Of a stretch of 52,868 bases of DNA, positions 1 through 8,912 are shown piece after piece. The stretch's first letter is position 1. Every line of letters starts with the position of its first letter. The position numbers and the translations under genes were made by a program. Source of the DNA: Chloroflexota bacterium (GTDB lineage Bacteria > Chloroflexota > Limnocylindria > Limnocylindrales > CSP1-4); NCBI GenBank assembly GCA_003152995.1, contig PMBR01000131.1, forward strand, positions 40,865 to 93,732. The letters run 5' to 3'. Below the pieces are notes generated by a model. The model did not search any database. It worked only from the letters and a program-made list of their open reading frames with translations, and had not been told where the DNA came from.

Positions 1-221
1 TTGTTGGCCAGGTCGAAGTGGGTGATGCCGAGATCGAAGGCCCGTCGGACGATCGCACGCTGCGTGCCGCCGAGCGACGCATCGCCGAAGTTGTGCCAGA
101 AGCCGAGCGAAAGGACCGGCAGTTTGAGCCCGCTGCGCCCGGATCGGCGATACGACATGACCTCGTATCGATCGGGCGAGGCGGCGAAGGGAGGGTCGTC
201 GAGGGGCGGTTTCTGGGTCAT
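1..221 (-). CDS. Aldo/keto reductase, N-terminal part (cut by window edge)
   Basis: Reading the minus strand from an ATG at 221 gives about 73 residues before the window ends. They contain the N-terminal pattern of the YghZ-like (L-glyceraldehyde 3-phosphate reductase) branch of aldo/keto reductases: MSYRRSGRSGLKLPVLSLG, then FWHNFGD, then FDLGITHFDLAN, the second beta strand and helix of the TIM barrel. Family members are NADPH-dependent cytosolic reductases of small aldehydes. An in-frame ATG at 158 coincides with the usual family start (MSYRR), so the first 21 residues may be a lineage extension or not translated. No strong ribosome site is visible at either ATG. The catalytic Tyr/Lys/His residues lie outside the window, so activity cannot be judged. 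Confidence 0.85.
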   Translation of the reverse strand, partial: MTQKPPLDDPPFAASPDRYEVMSYRRSGRSGLKLPVLSLGFWHNFGDASLGGTQRAIVRRAFDLGITHFDLAN

Positions 222-419
222 GTCGAGGCGGGCCTCATGCGGTTGTCGATAGCGTACGAGCCATGGAGTTTTGGCGCGGGCCGGACCGGCTATGGACGCC
301 GGCCGCGCGCTCGAACTGCGGACTGGACCGGCAGGTGCCACACCTACCCGATTGGTTTTGGTGGCCTGTATCTTTGGCACCGCCGCCGTCCTCGCAACGC
401 CGGATAAGTTCGGGGGAGC

Positions 420-1202
420 GTGCTCACAAGGTGTCGTGACGTGGACTTTCTGGTTCGCAAACTGACCGGCACGACGGGCCCGGTCAAGAACGGCGTGCCC
501 GGCGACGCGTTCATCGAGAGCATCACCGACACCGGCACGACCATCTCATCGCCGTCGGTCGGGCCGGACGCGCCCGTCTACAAGCTCGGGCTGCAGGTCA
601 CGCCCATCGGCGGCGCCGGCGCGCCGTATCAGGCTGAGGTCAAGTCGGCGATCCCGCGGCTGTACATCCCGATGGTTCTGCCGGGCGCGCACATCGGCGT
701 CATGATCGACCCGCTCAACCCGATGAACGTCTCGCCCGACTTCAGCCGCATCAACGCGGCACCGGTGGCGGCGCCGGTCGCGCCCGGCGGCTTCGCGATG
801 GACTTCGATGCCAGCGGCCAGCCCGCAGCCGGCGAGGTTGCTTCCGTGGCGAGCGGCGTCCGGAGCGGCGCCGTCAACACCATCAAGGGCAGCGCAGATC
901 AGCTGCTGGCAACCGGCACGCACGGCACCGCCGTCGTCACGACGGCCATGCCCCTCGGCAAGACCGTTCGCGACATCAATCCGGCGGCCGATCCGTCGCG
1001 GCTCAACGACCCAGTGTGGATCTTCACCGTCGAGGCCACCGTGCCCGGCGAGGCTCCATTCCCGGCCGTTTTCGGTCACCGCGTACCGCTGGCGAAGCTT
1101 GCGTCCGTGGCGCCGGGCGTGAAGCTGGCCGTCGCGGTCAACATGGGGAACAAGAACCAGGAAGTCGCCATCGACTGGGACCAGTCGCCGCTGAGCGCAT
1201 AG
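420..1202 (+). CDS. Hypothetical protein with an internally duplicated beta-rich domain
   Basis: A 260-residue protein starting with GTG at 420, directly after GGGGGAG; a GTG at 441 is an alternative start. The family was not recognised by name. Two segments (about residues 40-110 and 165-255) have the same plan: variable N-terminus, a central pair of hydrophobic strands, a conserved proline-glycine turn (LPGAHIGVMIDPLNP; VAPGVKLAVAVN) and a final short strand (VAIDWDQSP in the second). This arrangement resembles small beta domains common in actinobacterial and Chloroflexota proteins that carry one or two copies. No signal peptide or membrane segment is evident, so a cytosolic role is likely. 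The gene converges on the Ig-repeat gene, with a GC-rich hairpin between them. Confidence 0.75.
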   Translation: MLTRCRDVDFLVRKLTGTTGPVKNGVPGDAFIESITDTGTTISSPSVGPDAPVYKLGLQVTPIGGAGAPYQAEVKSAIPRLYIPMVLPGAHIGVMIDPLNPMNVSPDFSRINAAPVAAPVAPGGFAMDFDASGQPAAGEVASVASGVRSGAVNTIKGSADQLLATGTHGTAVVTTAMPLGKTVRDINPAADPSRLNDPVWIFTVEATVPGEAPFPAVFGHRVPLAKLASVAPGVKLAVAVNMGNKNQEVAIDWDQSPLSA

Positions 1203-1243
1203 CCCGAGGCCGGACCGCCGCATAGCCCGAGGCCGGACCGCCG
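1198..1243. repeat. Two exact tandem copies of a 23-bp unit
   Basis: The unit catagcccgaggccggaccg plus ccg occurs at 1198-1220 and 1221-1243 without a mismatch. The first copy contains the stop codon of the upstream gene (TAG at 1200-1202). A shorter repeat (ccgagccacg) follows. This looks like recent slippage in a non-coding tail. Confidence 0.9.
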
Positions 1244-1267
1244 CCGAGCCACGCCGCCGAGCCACGC

Positions 1268-1304
1268 CCGGCGGGGGCGCCCCCGACGGGCGCGCCCCCG
1301 CCGG
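1268..1304. terminator. GC-rich hairpin between convergent genes, probable bidirectional terminator
   Basis: A perfect 13-bp inverted repeat (CCGGCGGGGGCGC and its complement) with an 11-nt loop lies between the end of the plus-strand gene at 1202 and the end of the minus-strand gene at 1306. There is no T-run on either side, so it is a stem-only terminator or a transcript-stabilising hairpin. Its position makes termination the simplest reading. Confidence 0.7.
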
Positions 1305-1305
1305 C

Positions 1306-3546
1306 TCAGGTGACGACGATGCCGGTCTCGCTGCCCTTGATCGAGACGGTAACCGTGTCGGTCGCGGTGACTGACCGGGTTCCCACTGTCTTGAGAGTCA
1401 CTCCAAGCGAGAACGTGTGTGTGCCTGCGGCGCCCGCCGTGAATGTGTAGTTCGCAGGCAATACGGCCTTGGTGTCGCTGCTGGTGAAGTGGATCGTGCC
1501 CCGGTATCCCGTGGCGACGTTGCCGTATGCGTCGCGCGCCGTGACCGCGAGACTCCCCGCTACGCCGGCAGAACGCGGCGAGATGAGCCCGGAGACGACC
1601 AGTGTTGTCGCTGCCGCCGGAGTGACGCTGATGCCCGTCTGGCTCCCTTTGATCGAGGCCGTCACTGTGTCGGTCGCGGTCACGGATTGGGTGCCGGCGG
1701 TCTTGAGGATCACGTTCGCGCTGAAGACGTGGGTGCCGGCGTCCGTGGCCGTGAAGGCGTAGTTCGCGGGTAGCTTGGCCTTGGCATCGCTGCTGGTGAA
1801 GTGGATCGTGCCCCTGTAGCTCGAGACGCGATTGCCGTATGCGTCCGTCGCGGTCACCCGAATGCTCCCGGTCGACCCGGCGGTCCGTGGCGTCGTCATG
1901 CCCGAGACGACGAGCTTGGAGAGAGCTGCCGCAGCGACGCTGATGCCGGCCTGGGCGCCGTGGATCGATGCGGTTACGGTGTCCGTCGCGGTCACCGACT
2001 GCGCGCCGGCGGTCTTGAGGATCAATGGCTTGGCGAGGCTGTGGCTGAAGATGTGCATGCCGCCGTCGGCCGCGGTGAAGGTGTAGTTGGCAGGCACGGC
2101 GGACTTGGTGTCACTGCTGCTGAAGTGGATCGTGCCGCGGTATCCGGTGGCCCGGTTGCCAAAGGCGTCATGCGCGGTGACGGCAAGGCTGTGGGCATCC
2201 CCTGCGACATACGGACTCGGGATACCCGAGACGGTGAGCGTCGCGGCGGCAGCCGGTTGGACGACGATGCCGCTCTGGGTGCCCTTGATCGAGGCCGTCA
2301 CCGTGTCGGTCGCGCTCACGGATTGGGTGCCGGCAGTCTTGAGAGTCACGGCCGTGCTGAAGACGTGGAGGCCCGAGTCGGCCGCCGTGAAGGTGTAGTT
2401 CGCCGGCAGCCCGGCTTTCGTGTCAGAGCTCGTGAAGTGAATCGTGCCGCGGTATCCGGTGGCGCGGGCGCCGTTCGTGTCGTGCGCGGTCACGGCGACG
2501 CTGTGGGCGACCCCTGCCACAAATGGATTCGGGAGGCCGGCGACAACGAGAGTCTTCGCCGGGCCAGGAGTGGCGATGATGCTCCAGGCGTAGCTCGCCG
2601 GTGTGGGATCGACACGCCCGATTCCGTCGACGGCCGCCACCTGGAAGGTGTGCGAACCCGCCGCCAGGCCGGAGTAGCTCTTCGGCGAACCGCAGGCCGC
2701 CCACGAGCCCGAGTCGAGGCGGCACTGGAAGGCCGACCCGCCCAGGTTCGACGTGAACGAGAAGCTGGCCGAGGTCGAGCTCGTGCTGGACGCCGGTTTG
2801 GAGGTGATAGTCGTGTCGACCGCGATCGGCGGGACCCAGATCGGCTGCCAGTCGTACTCCTCGACACCGTTGTCGAACTCGCCTATCGCCCAGTCGTTGT
2901 GATTCGCAAGGTAGCTCTCCGGATTGCTGATGCCGTCAAGCGGCGCGGTAGTCACAACCGGGAACTGTTCCTCGAACATGTAGTAACTGGCGACCGGAAC
3001 GGTGCCGAGCCAGATCGGCAGGATCGTCCCGGTGCCGGGGGTCGGGCACGTGGTTTGCGTGGTAGAAGGGCCGATGAAATAGCAGTACGTCGGATTGGCG
3101 GAGCTGATGGCGAGCTCGGTGTTGTCCGGTAGTGCCACCTGGATATTGGGCATGTCGCCGCCGCTCCCAGGATTGCCGACCACCGCGACGACTATGTGCA
3201 TGTAGTAGACGTCCCCGACCTGCGGAAAGTCGCCCGTCGGATAGCCCTCAGAGTCCGTCCATGGGTAGTAGCCGACGTACGCGGAGTCGTATCCAACCAT
3301 CCAGCCACTGATTTGGTTGCCATACAGGAAGGTCGCGTTCTCGTTGATCAAACCGTCGACCCAGTGGTAGCCGGCCGTGACGGTAGACGGGCTCGCCCCG
3401 GCGGCATGCGGGGCGTGGGCTCCGGCAGCGGCCGGCCCGGATGGTCTCGAGGCAGGAGACGCGGCCGCGACGCCTGGCGCGGTCGGTCCGATCATCGCTG
3501 CGACGAGGGCGACGATTCCAATGGAACGTCCGAGCCAGGTTCTCAC
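1306..3546 (-). CDS. Secreted protein with four Ig-like (Big-type) repeats
   Basis: The start is taken as GTG at 3546 because AGGAGG stands six bases upstream; the open frame extends further but without a better site. The 746-residue product begins VRTWLGRS, then a hydrophobic stretch ending VAAA, a Sec signal peptide. Next is an Ala/Pro-rich linker, a unique domain of about 190 residues rich in Tyr and Trp, and a roughly 80-residue domain with the FQCRLD...C...G.HTF pattern of bacterial surface Ig-like modules. The C-terminal 400 residues are four copies of a ~100-residue module, each with VSG...P..AG, GYRGTIHFTSSD, LPANYTF, HVFS and SVTATDTVTASI. Family knowledge suggests an exported surface or adhesion protein. 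One module is nearly the same as the C-terminal domain of the neighbouring glycosyltransferase. Confidence 0.85.
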   Translation of the reverse strand: MRTWLGRSIGIVALVAAMIGPTAPGVAAASPASRPSGPAAAGAHAPHAAGASPSTVTAGYHWVDGLINENATFLYGNQISGWMVGYDSAYVGYYPWTDSEGYPTGDFPQVGDVYYMHIVVAVVGNPGSGGDMPNIQVALPDNTELAISSANPTYCYFIGPSTTQTTCPTPGTGTILPIWLGTVPVASYYMFEEQFPVVTTAPLDGISNPESYLANHNDWAIGEFDNGVEEYDWQPIWVPPIAVDTTITSKPASSTSSTSASFSFTSNLGGSAFQCRLDSGSWAACGSPKSYSGLAAGSHTFQVAAVDGIGRVDPTPASYAWSIIATPGPAKTLVVAGLPNPFVAGVAHSVAVTAHDTNGARATGYRGTIHFTSSDTKAGLPANYTFTAADSGLHVFSTAVTLKTAGTQSVSATDTVTASIKGTQSGIVVQPAAAATLTVSGIPSPYVAGDAHSLAVTAHDAFGNRATGYRGTIHFSSSDTKSAVPANYTFTAADGGMHIFSHSLAKPLILKTAGAQSVTATDTVTASIHGAQAGISVAAAALSKLVVSGMTTPRTAGSTGSIRVTATDAYGNRVSSYRGTIHFTSSDAKAKLPANYAFTATDAGTHVFSANVILKTAGTQSVTATDTVTASIKGSQTGISVTPAAATTLVVSGLISPRSAGVAGSLAVTARDAYGNVATGYRGTIHFTSSDTKAVLPANYTFTAGAAGTHTFSLGVTLKTVGTRSVTATDTVTVSIKGSETGIVVT

Positions 3547-3719
3547 CAGAACCTCCTCTTCCCCTATGCACGCCGACACGGCTGCTGCCCTGCCCGGGCA
3601 GCGCTATGGTACAGCCGGGTAGGCATTCTAACTACTGGCTCGGGTGGCTTGGTCGATCTTCGGTCACAGCGGGTCGGGGACGGCGATTGCGGCATCGGCG
3701 ACTCGCTGCTCGGCGCGGC

Positions 3720-5684
3720 TCAGTTCACGACGATGCCGGTCTGGCTGCCCGTGATCGTTGGCGTCAGCGTGTCGGTCGCCGTGACCGACTGGGTGCCGGC
3801 CGTCCTGAGGATCAAGTTCCCCGAGAAGACGTGGGAGCCGGCGTCGGTCGCGTTGAAGGTGTAGTTGAAGGGCAGCTTGGCCCTGGAGTCCGAACTCGTG
3901 AAGTAGACGGCGCCCCGATAGCCCGGGGCGCGGTTGCCATATGCATCGACAGCGGTGACACGAATGCTCCCGGTCGAACCCGCGGTCCGCGGCGTCGTCA
4001 TGCCCGAAACGGCGAGCGTCTGTGCCGGAGCCGACTGGCACCCTTCGGGGTTGTAGAAGAGACGGATGCGACCGTCGGTAGTGTCGTGGAAGCGGAAACC
4101 CTGCCTGCCGAGCGAATCGCTGATCGTGCCGTGGCCCGGAACCCAGACCCCAGGCGCGGGAACCAGGACGACGATGATGTCGCTCGAGGCTATCGGGTAT
4201 CTCTTGAGGGAATCCGCGAGGAACTCGTTCTGACCCTGCCGTGCGAGGTAGACCGCGCGCGATTCCAGCTCCGGAGCGTAGAAACCGACCCCGTAGGCGT
4301 AGCCTCGCGACAGGTTGCTGTAGACGTGGCCACCCGGGCAAAGCATCTGCTCGCTAAAGGAACTGGCTGCCCTCCAGTCCTCCTTCGGCTTGAAATCGCC
4401 GGCATACACGCGGTTGAGTGGAGCAATGCTCAAACCCATCAGCGCGATGGCCAGACCAGCCAGAGCCAGCCTGCCGACGGCGACCGGCGACACTCGCGGA
4501 TGCATGACCCTCGCCAGGCGCGCGAGCTCCGAGACGAACGAGTCCAGGCCGACCGCCGCCAGGATGTAGAGAATCGGTACCAGGAAGATGAACTGCCGCT
4601 CGGTGACGAAGTAGCCTGAGCGGTTGTCCATGATCCAGACAAATGGGACGAGGATGATTGCCAGCGAGACCACCGCGATGGCAGTCTCCGGACGAGCGCG
4701 TAGAAGGCGGACCGCCCCGGGAACGGCAAATGCGACGACCGCGGCGGTCAGCAGCCAGTCGGTCCACTGATTTCCACCGGGCATACCGGTCGGAGGGACG
4801 GCAGCCACGAGAGTTGCCATCAGACTGGCAAGACGTTCGGGGCTTAGGGCGGTACTCGCGTAGCTGTACACGGCCGATAATTGAAAGCGAACGGCATAGA
4901 GGTACCAGGGCACAAAGGCCAGCACCGTGACGACGCCGACAAGAGCGAGCGGGAGGAGACTCCGACCCATCTCGACGATGGCCGTGGCAGTCGGTCGCCG
5001 CCGGGCAGCTCGAATGCCGGCTGAGGCCAGGAGCCCCGCCCCCTCGAGCGCCAGGAGCAGCGCCAGAAAGTAGTGGGTATAGACACCGGCAATAGCCGCG
5101 CCGCAAAACACGGCCCAGTCTCGACGGCGCTGGAGGCGAATCGCTCGGGCGAAGGTCCACACGAGCACTACCGTCAGAAGGGTCGAGAAGGAGTAGAACC
5201 GGGTCTCCTGTGAGTAGTAGACGAGGAAGCCCGACAACGCCGTCAGGGCCGCCGCAGTCAGGGCAGCCCGACGCGATCCGGTCAGTTCCAGCGTGGCGCG
5301 CTCTATCGCCCACACCGTCGCCACCCCGCAGAGCCATGGCCACAAGCGAGCGCTCAGGGTGCCGACGCCGACGATCGCGCCCGCGACATCCAATGTGACC
5401 TTTGTGGCGAGGTAGTCGAGGGGGGCGGAAGCGGCATACGAGCGAACCGTCGCCAGCAACTCACCGAGCGGCGATCGCGCGGCGTGGACCTGTCCGAGCT
5501 CGTCCAGCCAGAGGCTGCCGGCTCCAAGGTTGTTCCAGCGAATGACCGCCGCTACCAGAAGGATCGCCAGCGAGGGCGACCATCGGGCGACGCGCGACGC
5601 CCAGGAATCATTCCCACTCGGGCGGAAACCGCGAGACAAGATGGTCCTGCCGCGTGCCAACAGGAGCCGTGCCCTCGCTTTCAA
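3720..5684 (-). CDS. GT-C (GT39/ArnT-like) membrane glycosyltransferase fused to an Ig-like module
   Basis: The 654-residue product starts at a TTG with only a modest GGAG upstream, so the N-terminus may be shorter. Residues ~35-420 hold about ten hydrophobic segments. The first extramembrane loop carries GSLWLDELGQV with the Asp61-Glu62 pair typical of GT-C catalytic loops. Such enzymes use polyprenyl-phosphate sugars to glycosylate proteins or lipids on the outer face of the membrane. A soluble domain follows (~430-550), and residues ~553-654 are one copy of the Ig-like repeat of the downstream gene (SGMTTPRTAGSTGSIRVTA is identical to one of its modules). The gene follows the HEAT-repeat gene by 98 bp and precedes the Ig-repeat gene by 173 bp on the same strand. 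The module orientation suggests an extracellular tail. Confidence 0.85.
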   Translation of the reverse strand: MKARARLLLARGRTILSRGFRPSGNDSWASRVARWSPSLAILLVAAVIRWNNLGAGSLWLDELGQVHAARSPLGELLATVRSYAASAPLDYLATKVTLDVAGAIVGVGTLSARLWPWLCGVATVWAIERATLELTGSRRAALTAAALTALSGFLVYYSQETRFYSFSTLLTVVLVWTFARAIRLQRRRDWAVFCGAAIAGVYTHYFLALLLALEGAGLLASAGIRAARRRPTATAIVEMGRSLLPLALVGVVTVLAFVPWYLYAVRFQLSAVYSYASTALSPERLASLMATLVAAVPPTGMPGGNQWTDWLLTAAVVAFAVPGAVRLLRARPETAIAVVSLAIILVPFVWIMDNRSGYFVTERQFIFLVPILYILAAVGLDSFVSELARLARVMHPRVSPVAVGRLALAGLAIALMGLSIAPLNRVYAGDFKPKEDWRAASSFSEQMLCPGGHVYSNLSRGYAYGVGFYAPELESRAVYLARQGQNEFLADSLKRYPIASSDIIVVLVPAPGVWVPGHGTISDSLGRQGFRFHDTTDGRIRLFYNPEGCQSAPAQTLAVSGMTTPRTAGSTGSIRVTAVDAYGNRAPGYRGAVYFTSSDSRAKLPFNYTFNATDAGSHVFSGNLILRTAGTQSVTATDTLTPTITGSQTGIVVN

Positions 5685-5782
5685 CCCGGAGTCGCTCCGC
5701 CGTCGGCAAGGCGGCCGGTTCCGCTGCTAGGGAGCAAGCCTGTCCAACCCAGCCGAAGCATCGCCTGCGGTCCGCCAGAACC

Positions 5783-6691
5783 TCACTGCCCGCCTGATTG
5801 CCTGGGCTGTCTCCCAAGCGCGGCAAGCGCCTCAGCCGCCGCCTGGCGCACGTTCGCGAGTGGGTCCTGGAGTGCGGCCTCCAGAGGCCCCACGGCGCCG
5901 GCGTTGCCCAACTTGCCGAGTGCCTCGGCCGCGTAGTGGCGCAGCCAACCGTCTTCGGTGTCGTTGAGCGCGGCCACGAGAGGCTTGACGGCGCGCGCGT
6001 CGCCAGCCCCACCGAGCGCCCTGGCGGCGGCCTTGCGCACCCTGTCGTCCCGATCGCGGAGGGCTGCCACGAGAGGCTCGACGGCGGGGGCGTTGCGCAT
6101 GCGGCCCAGAGCCTCGGCGGCGTCCCGGCGCACGCTCCAGCTCTCGTCCTCGAGTGCGGCTATGAGCGGCCCCACGGCGGGGTCGCCGATCTGGCCGAGA
6201 GCCTCGGCGGCGGCCTTGCGCACGCCCGCGTCCCGGTCTTGCAGAGTCGCGCTGAGAGGCCCCGCGGCGCGGGCGTCGCGAATCTGGCCCAGAGCCTCGG
6301 CGGCGGCCTTGCGAACGCTCCAACTCTCGTCTCGCAGGACGGCCATGAGGCGCTCGACGGCGCGGGCATCGCCGATCCGGCCGAGAGCCTCGGCGGCAGC
6401 CTTGCGCACATCTACGGCCCGGCCTTCGAGAGCGTCGATCAGGGGTTCGACGGCGCGAGCGTCGCGAATCTGACCCAGAGCCTCGGCTCCGGCGCGGCGG
6501 ACGCCCGAAGTCTCGTCTTTCAGGGCGGCGATGAGGGTTTCGACGGCGATTGCGTTACCGATCCGGCCGAGTCCCTCGGCGGCGTCACGGCGCACGCGCC
6601 AGTCCTTCTGATACCCGAGCGCCTTGATCAGCCCCGGGGCGTCTCCCCTGACTTCTAGCTTTTCCACATCGGGCGGTCCGAACAGCGGCAT
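5783..6691 (-). CDS. HEAT-repeat protein (PBS-lyase type repeats)
   Basis: The start is ATG at 6691, preceded by AGGAGGGCAAGG; the longer open frame upstream lacks a site. The 302-residue product is almost wholly built of ~31-residue HEAT units, about nine, each with the pattern VRKAAAEALGQIGD.RAV.PLI.AL.D. Repeats are highly alike at both protein and DNA level, pointing to recent expansion. Family members act as protein-binding solenoids; some assist phycobilin attachment, which is not implied here. No signal peptide or transmembrane segment is visible, so it should be cytosolic. It heads a minus-strand group with the glycosyltransferase and the Ig-repeat gene. Confidence 0.88.
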   Translation of the reverse strand: MPLFGPPDVEKLEVRGDAPGLIKALGYQKDWRVRRDAAEGLGRIGNAIAVETLIAALKDETSGVRRAGAEALGQIRDARAVEPLIDALEGRAVDVRKAAAEALGRIGDARAVERLMAVLRDESWSVRKAAAEALGQIRDARAAGPLSATLQDRDAGVRKAAAEALGQIGDPAVGPLIAALEDESWSVRRDAAEALGRMRNAPAVEPLVAALRDRDDRVRKAAARALGGAGDARAVKPLVAALNDTEDGWLRHYAAEALGKLGNAGAVGPLEAALQDPLANVRQAAAEALAALGRQPRQSGGQ

Positions 6692-6827
6692 CCTTGCCCT
6701 CCTGCCGATCAGTCTGACACGGACGGACGCGCACTGGGTGCTGAAGTTCAGCGGCGGGCCAGCCGTCGGCCGGTGGATCGGCGGCCGGCGTCCGCCGAAT
6801 CGGCCAGCAGCCGGCCGTGCCGCGGGC

Positions 6828-6986
6828 AGCCACCCGTCCGAACCGGCCAGCGCGACGATCCTCCCACCCGATTGCATGGGCCTTCTGCCGGAACAATGAT
6901 CCGCCCGGCGGTGCGGCCACATGCGTTTGGCGAAACTCGCGCCGTTGGAGGATTCCTCGAATGGCTGCCGAACCGCTCACCGAACC
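6828..6986 (+). repeat. Leader repeat, copy 1 (upstream region and first codons of a Tat-protein gene)
   Basis: About 160 bp from agccacccgtccgaaccgg to the first codons (MAAEPLTE) recur at 8752-8912 with few differences. The copy carries a possible promoter, TTGCAT at 6872-6877 and AATGAT at 6895-6900 with a 17-bp spacer, and a GGAGG ribosome site before the ATG at 6961. Conservation of spacer and hexamers between copies supports, but does not prove, promoter function. Confidence 0.8.
6872..6900 (+). promoter_or_regulatory. Candidate sigma70-type promoter for the first Tat-protein gene
   Basis: TTGCAT, 17 bp, AATGAT. The same arrangement (TTGCAC, 17 bp, AATGAT) is found before the paralogue. 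The match to consensus is moderate, four of six at each box. Confidence 0.45.
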
Positions 6987-8250
6987 CATCGTTCTCGCCG
7001 ATGCCGCTCCCGAAGCTCCACTAGCTGAGCCGGCCCGCTCGCGGCGCTCGATCCTCGGGGCCGGACTCGCCGGCCTGGCGGGTCTGGTTCTCGGCTCGCT
7101 CGGGAGACCGGCTCCGACCGAAGCTGCCGCGGGTGGCTCGCTCATCATGGGTGCGGCCAACAGCGCCGGCACGACGAACACGAGCCTCGCGACCAACTCG
7201 ACCGGCACAGCCATGTACGTCACCCAGGCCGGCACGGGCACCGCCGTGCGGGGCATCGCCAACAACGGCATCGCCGGCTTCTTCACGAGCTCGAACGGCT
7301 CGGGCGTCAGCGGTGTCGTGGCCAACAACACCAAGTACGGCGTGTACGGCGCTAACGACGCGTTGACCAACGGTGGCGGCGCCGCCATCAGGGCCAGCGG
7401 TGAGCAGAACAACGGCCTGGTGGCCACCACCGCCTCCACCAGCGCGCAGGCCATCAAGGCGACCAACACGAACCCGGGCACCGGCTGGTCGGCCGGGGCA
7501 GGTATCCGCGCCCTGGCAGGTGGCGCCACCGACGCCAACATCGTTGCACTGACGACATACCCCGGCGCCGGCGAGTTCTGCGGCGCGAACGGCGTCGTGG
7601 CTGCGGCCACAGGGCCGCTGGGCTACGGCGTCTACGGTTTTAGCGACTCGGGGTATGGCCTCTACGGGGCGAGCGTTTCGAACATGGGGGTCTACGGTTC
7701 CAGCAGTACCGGATACGGCGTCTACTGCTTCGGCACCGCGAGGGTCTATGGCGACCTCGAAGTCGTCGGCACTCTGTCCAAGGGCGGCGGCTCGTTCAAG
7801 ATCGACCACCCGCTCGATCCGGCCAATAAGTTCCTGTACCACAGCTTCGTCGAATCGCCGGACATGAAGAACGTCTACGACGGTGTGGTCACGCTCGATG
7901 CGAAAGGCGAGGCCGCGGTGACCTTGCCCGACTGGTTCGAGACCCTCAACCGAGACTTCCGCTACCAGCTGACGGCGATGGGTCAGGCGGCGCCCGATCT
8001 CCACGTCAAGTCGAAGCTGCACGGCGGCGCGTTCTCAATCGGAGGTGGCAACGCCGGTCAGGAAGTCTCCTGGCAGCTCACCGGCATCCGCCAGGACGCC
8101 TGGGCCGACGCTCATCGTATCCCTGTGGAAGAGCAGAAGCCGGCAGCCGAGCGCGGCCTGTATCTCCACCCGGTCGAGCATGGCCAGGCTGCCGCCAAAG
8201 GGATCGATGCGGTTCGCGACGCTGCGATGAAGCCGCGCGCGGGTAAGTAG
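6961..8250 (+). CDS. Tat-exported repeat protein with conserved C-terminal domain (paralogue 1)
   Basis: The start is ATG at 6961, ten bases after GGAGG. The 429-residue product has a twin-arginine signal (SRRSILGAGLAGLAGLVLG) at residues ~25-45. It continues with a Gly/Asn/Ala/Thr-rich region of short beta-type repeats (patterns GYGVYGF, YGLYGAS, MGVYGSS), as in beta-helical or tail-fibre-like shafts. The C-terminal ~140 residues form a conserved domain beginning KIDHPLDPANKFLYHSFVES and ending near RGLYLHP, known from many secreted bacterial proteins of unknown role. Twin-arginine export implies folding before export, perhaps with a cofactor. The product is about two-thirds identical to the next gene, clearly a tandem duplication. 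Confidence 0.88.
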   Translation: MAAEPLTEPIVLADAAPEAPLAEPARSRRSILGAGLAGLAGLVLGSLGRPAPTEAAAGGSLIMGAANSAGTTNTSLATNSTGTAMYVTQAGTGTAVRGIANNGIAGFFTSSNGSGVSGVVANNTKYGVYGANDALTNGGGAAIRASGEQNNGLVATTASTSAQAIKATNTNPGTGWSAGAGIRALAGGATDANIVALTTYPGAGEFCGANGVVAAATGPLGYGVYGFSDSGYGLYGASVSNMGVYGSSSTGYGVYCFGTARVYGDLEVVGTLSKGGGSFKIDHPLDPANKFLYHSFVESPDMKNVYDGVVTLDAKGEAAVTLPDWFETLNRDFRYQLTAMGQAAPDLHVKSKLHGGAFSIGGGNAGQEVSWQLTGIRQDAWADAHRIPVEEQKPAAERGLYLHPVEHGQAAAKGIDAVRDAAMKPRAGK

Positions 8251-8293
8251 CGGACGATCGGCCACGACTCGGATCAGTAAGCCGTAGCTCGCT

Positions 8294-8434
8294 ATCCGGT
8301 GCTCCGGCCGGACTCGATCTCGCAGCCGATGCGCTGGCAAAGACTCTGCGTGCTTTGCCGGCACCCGATCGAACCAAGCTGTTTGGGTGCCCTGGTTGGC
8401 GGCGCGAAGGGTGAGATCGGCTTTGCGACAAACG
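8294..8434 (+). pseudogene. Fragment of a PpiC/SurA-like foldase gene, frameshifted
   Basis: This stretch between the two Tat-protein genes aligns with the middle of the foldase gene at 28367-30337 (the part around 29530-29700). Translated, it reads GAPAGLDLAADALAKTLRAL then PAPDRTKLFG, against GAPAGLDLGADTLAKTLRGL and APDRIKLFG in the intact gene. After TTTGG the frame breaks, but DNA similarity resumes at gagatcggctttgcgacaaa. The intact gene has an extra ~20 codons in between. It is therefore a relic of a second, diverged foldase gene rather than a recent copy. Confidence 0.75.
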
Positions 8435-8751
8435 ACAAGCAGGCCGACAAGCAGGAGCCCGGCGCCGATGACTGCTTCTTTGAAGTCAGCGACTTCCAGG
8501 AGGGACCAGCAACGCTGCTGCTTGACGGTGACTTTAACTGCGGTGGAGGCGGTGCCGGTCCCTGGTATACAGCCGCGATGCTTTCTGGACGTCGCCCGAC
8601 GGGCTTTCGTGGACGCCGCTCGACGTTGCCAGGGTCGTCGGCCAAGGTGGCCTCGGAGCCATCTCTGGTGGCTCCAGGTGCCGACTGCCGGATGAGCGGG
8701 CCGGAAGGCGAGCACCGCTCTGCCGACACGATGACATCCATCGCAACGGGT

Positions 8752-8912
8752 AGCCACCCGTCCGAACCGGCCAGCGCGACGATCCTCCCACCCGATTGCA
8801 CAGGCCTTCTGCCGGCACAATGATCCGCCCGGCGGTGCGGCCGCATACGCATCCTAGCGAAACTCGCGCCGTTGGAGGATTCCTCGAATGGCTGCCGAAC
8901 CGCTGACCGAAG
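8752..8912 (+). repeat. Leader repeat, copy 2
   Basis: Second copy of the ~160-bp segment found at 6828-6986. It has a possible promoter (TTGCAC at 8796-8801, AATGAT at 8819-8824, spacer 17), GGAGG and the MAAEPLTE start. The rest of the 8251-8887 interval holds the foldase relic and no credible gene. Confidence 0.8.

Noticed and set aside
1801..3132. Long plus-strand open frame of 443 codons
   Set aside because: Antisense to the Ig-repeat gene; its regular composition is a mirror of the repeats, and it has no ribosome site.
5798..6658. Plus-strand open frame of 286 codons with periodic sequence
   Set aside because: Complement of the HEAT repeats; the minus strand gives textbook HEAT units and a good start.
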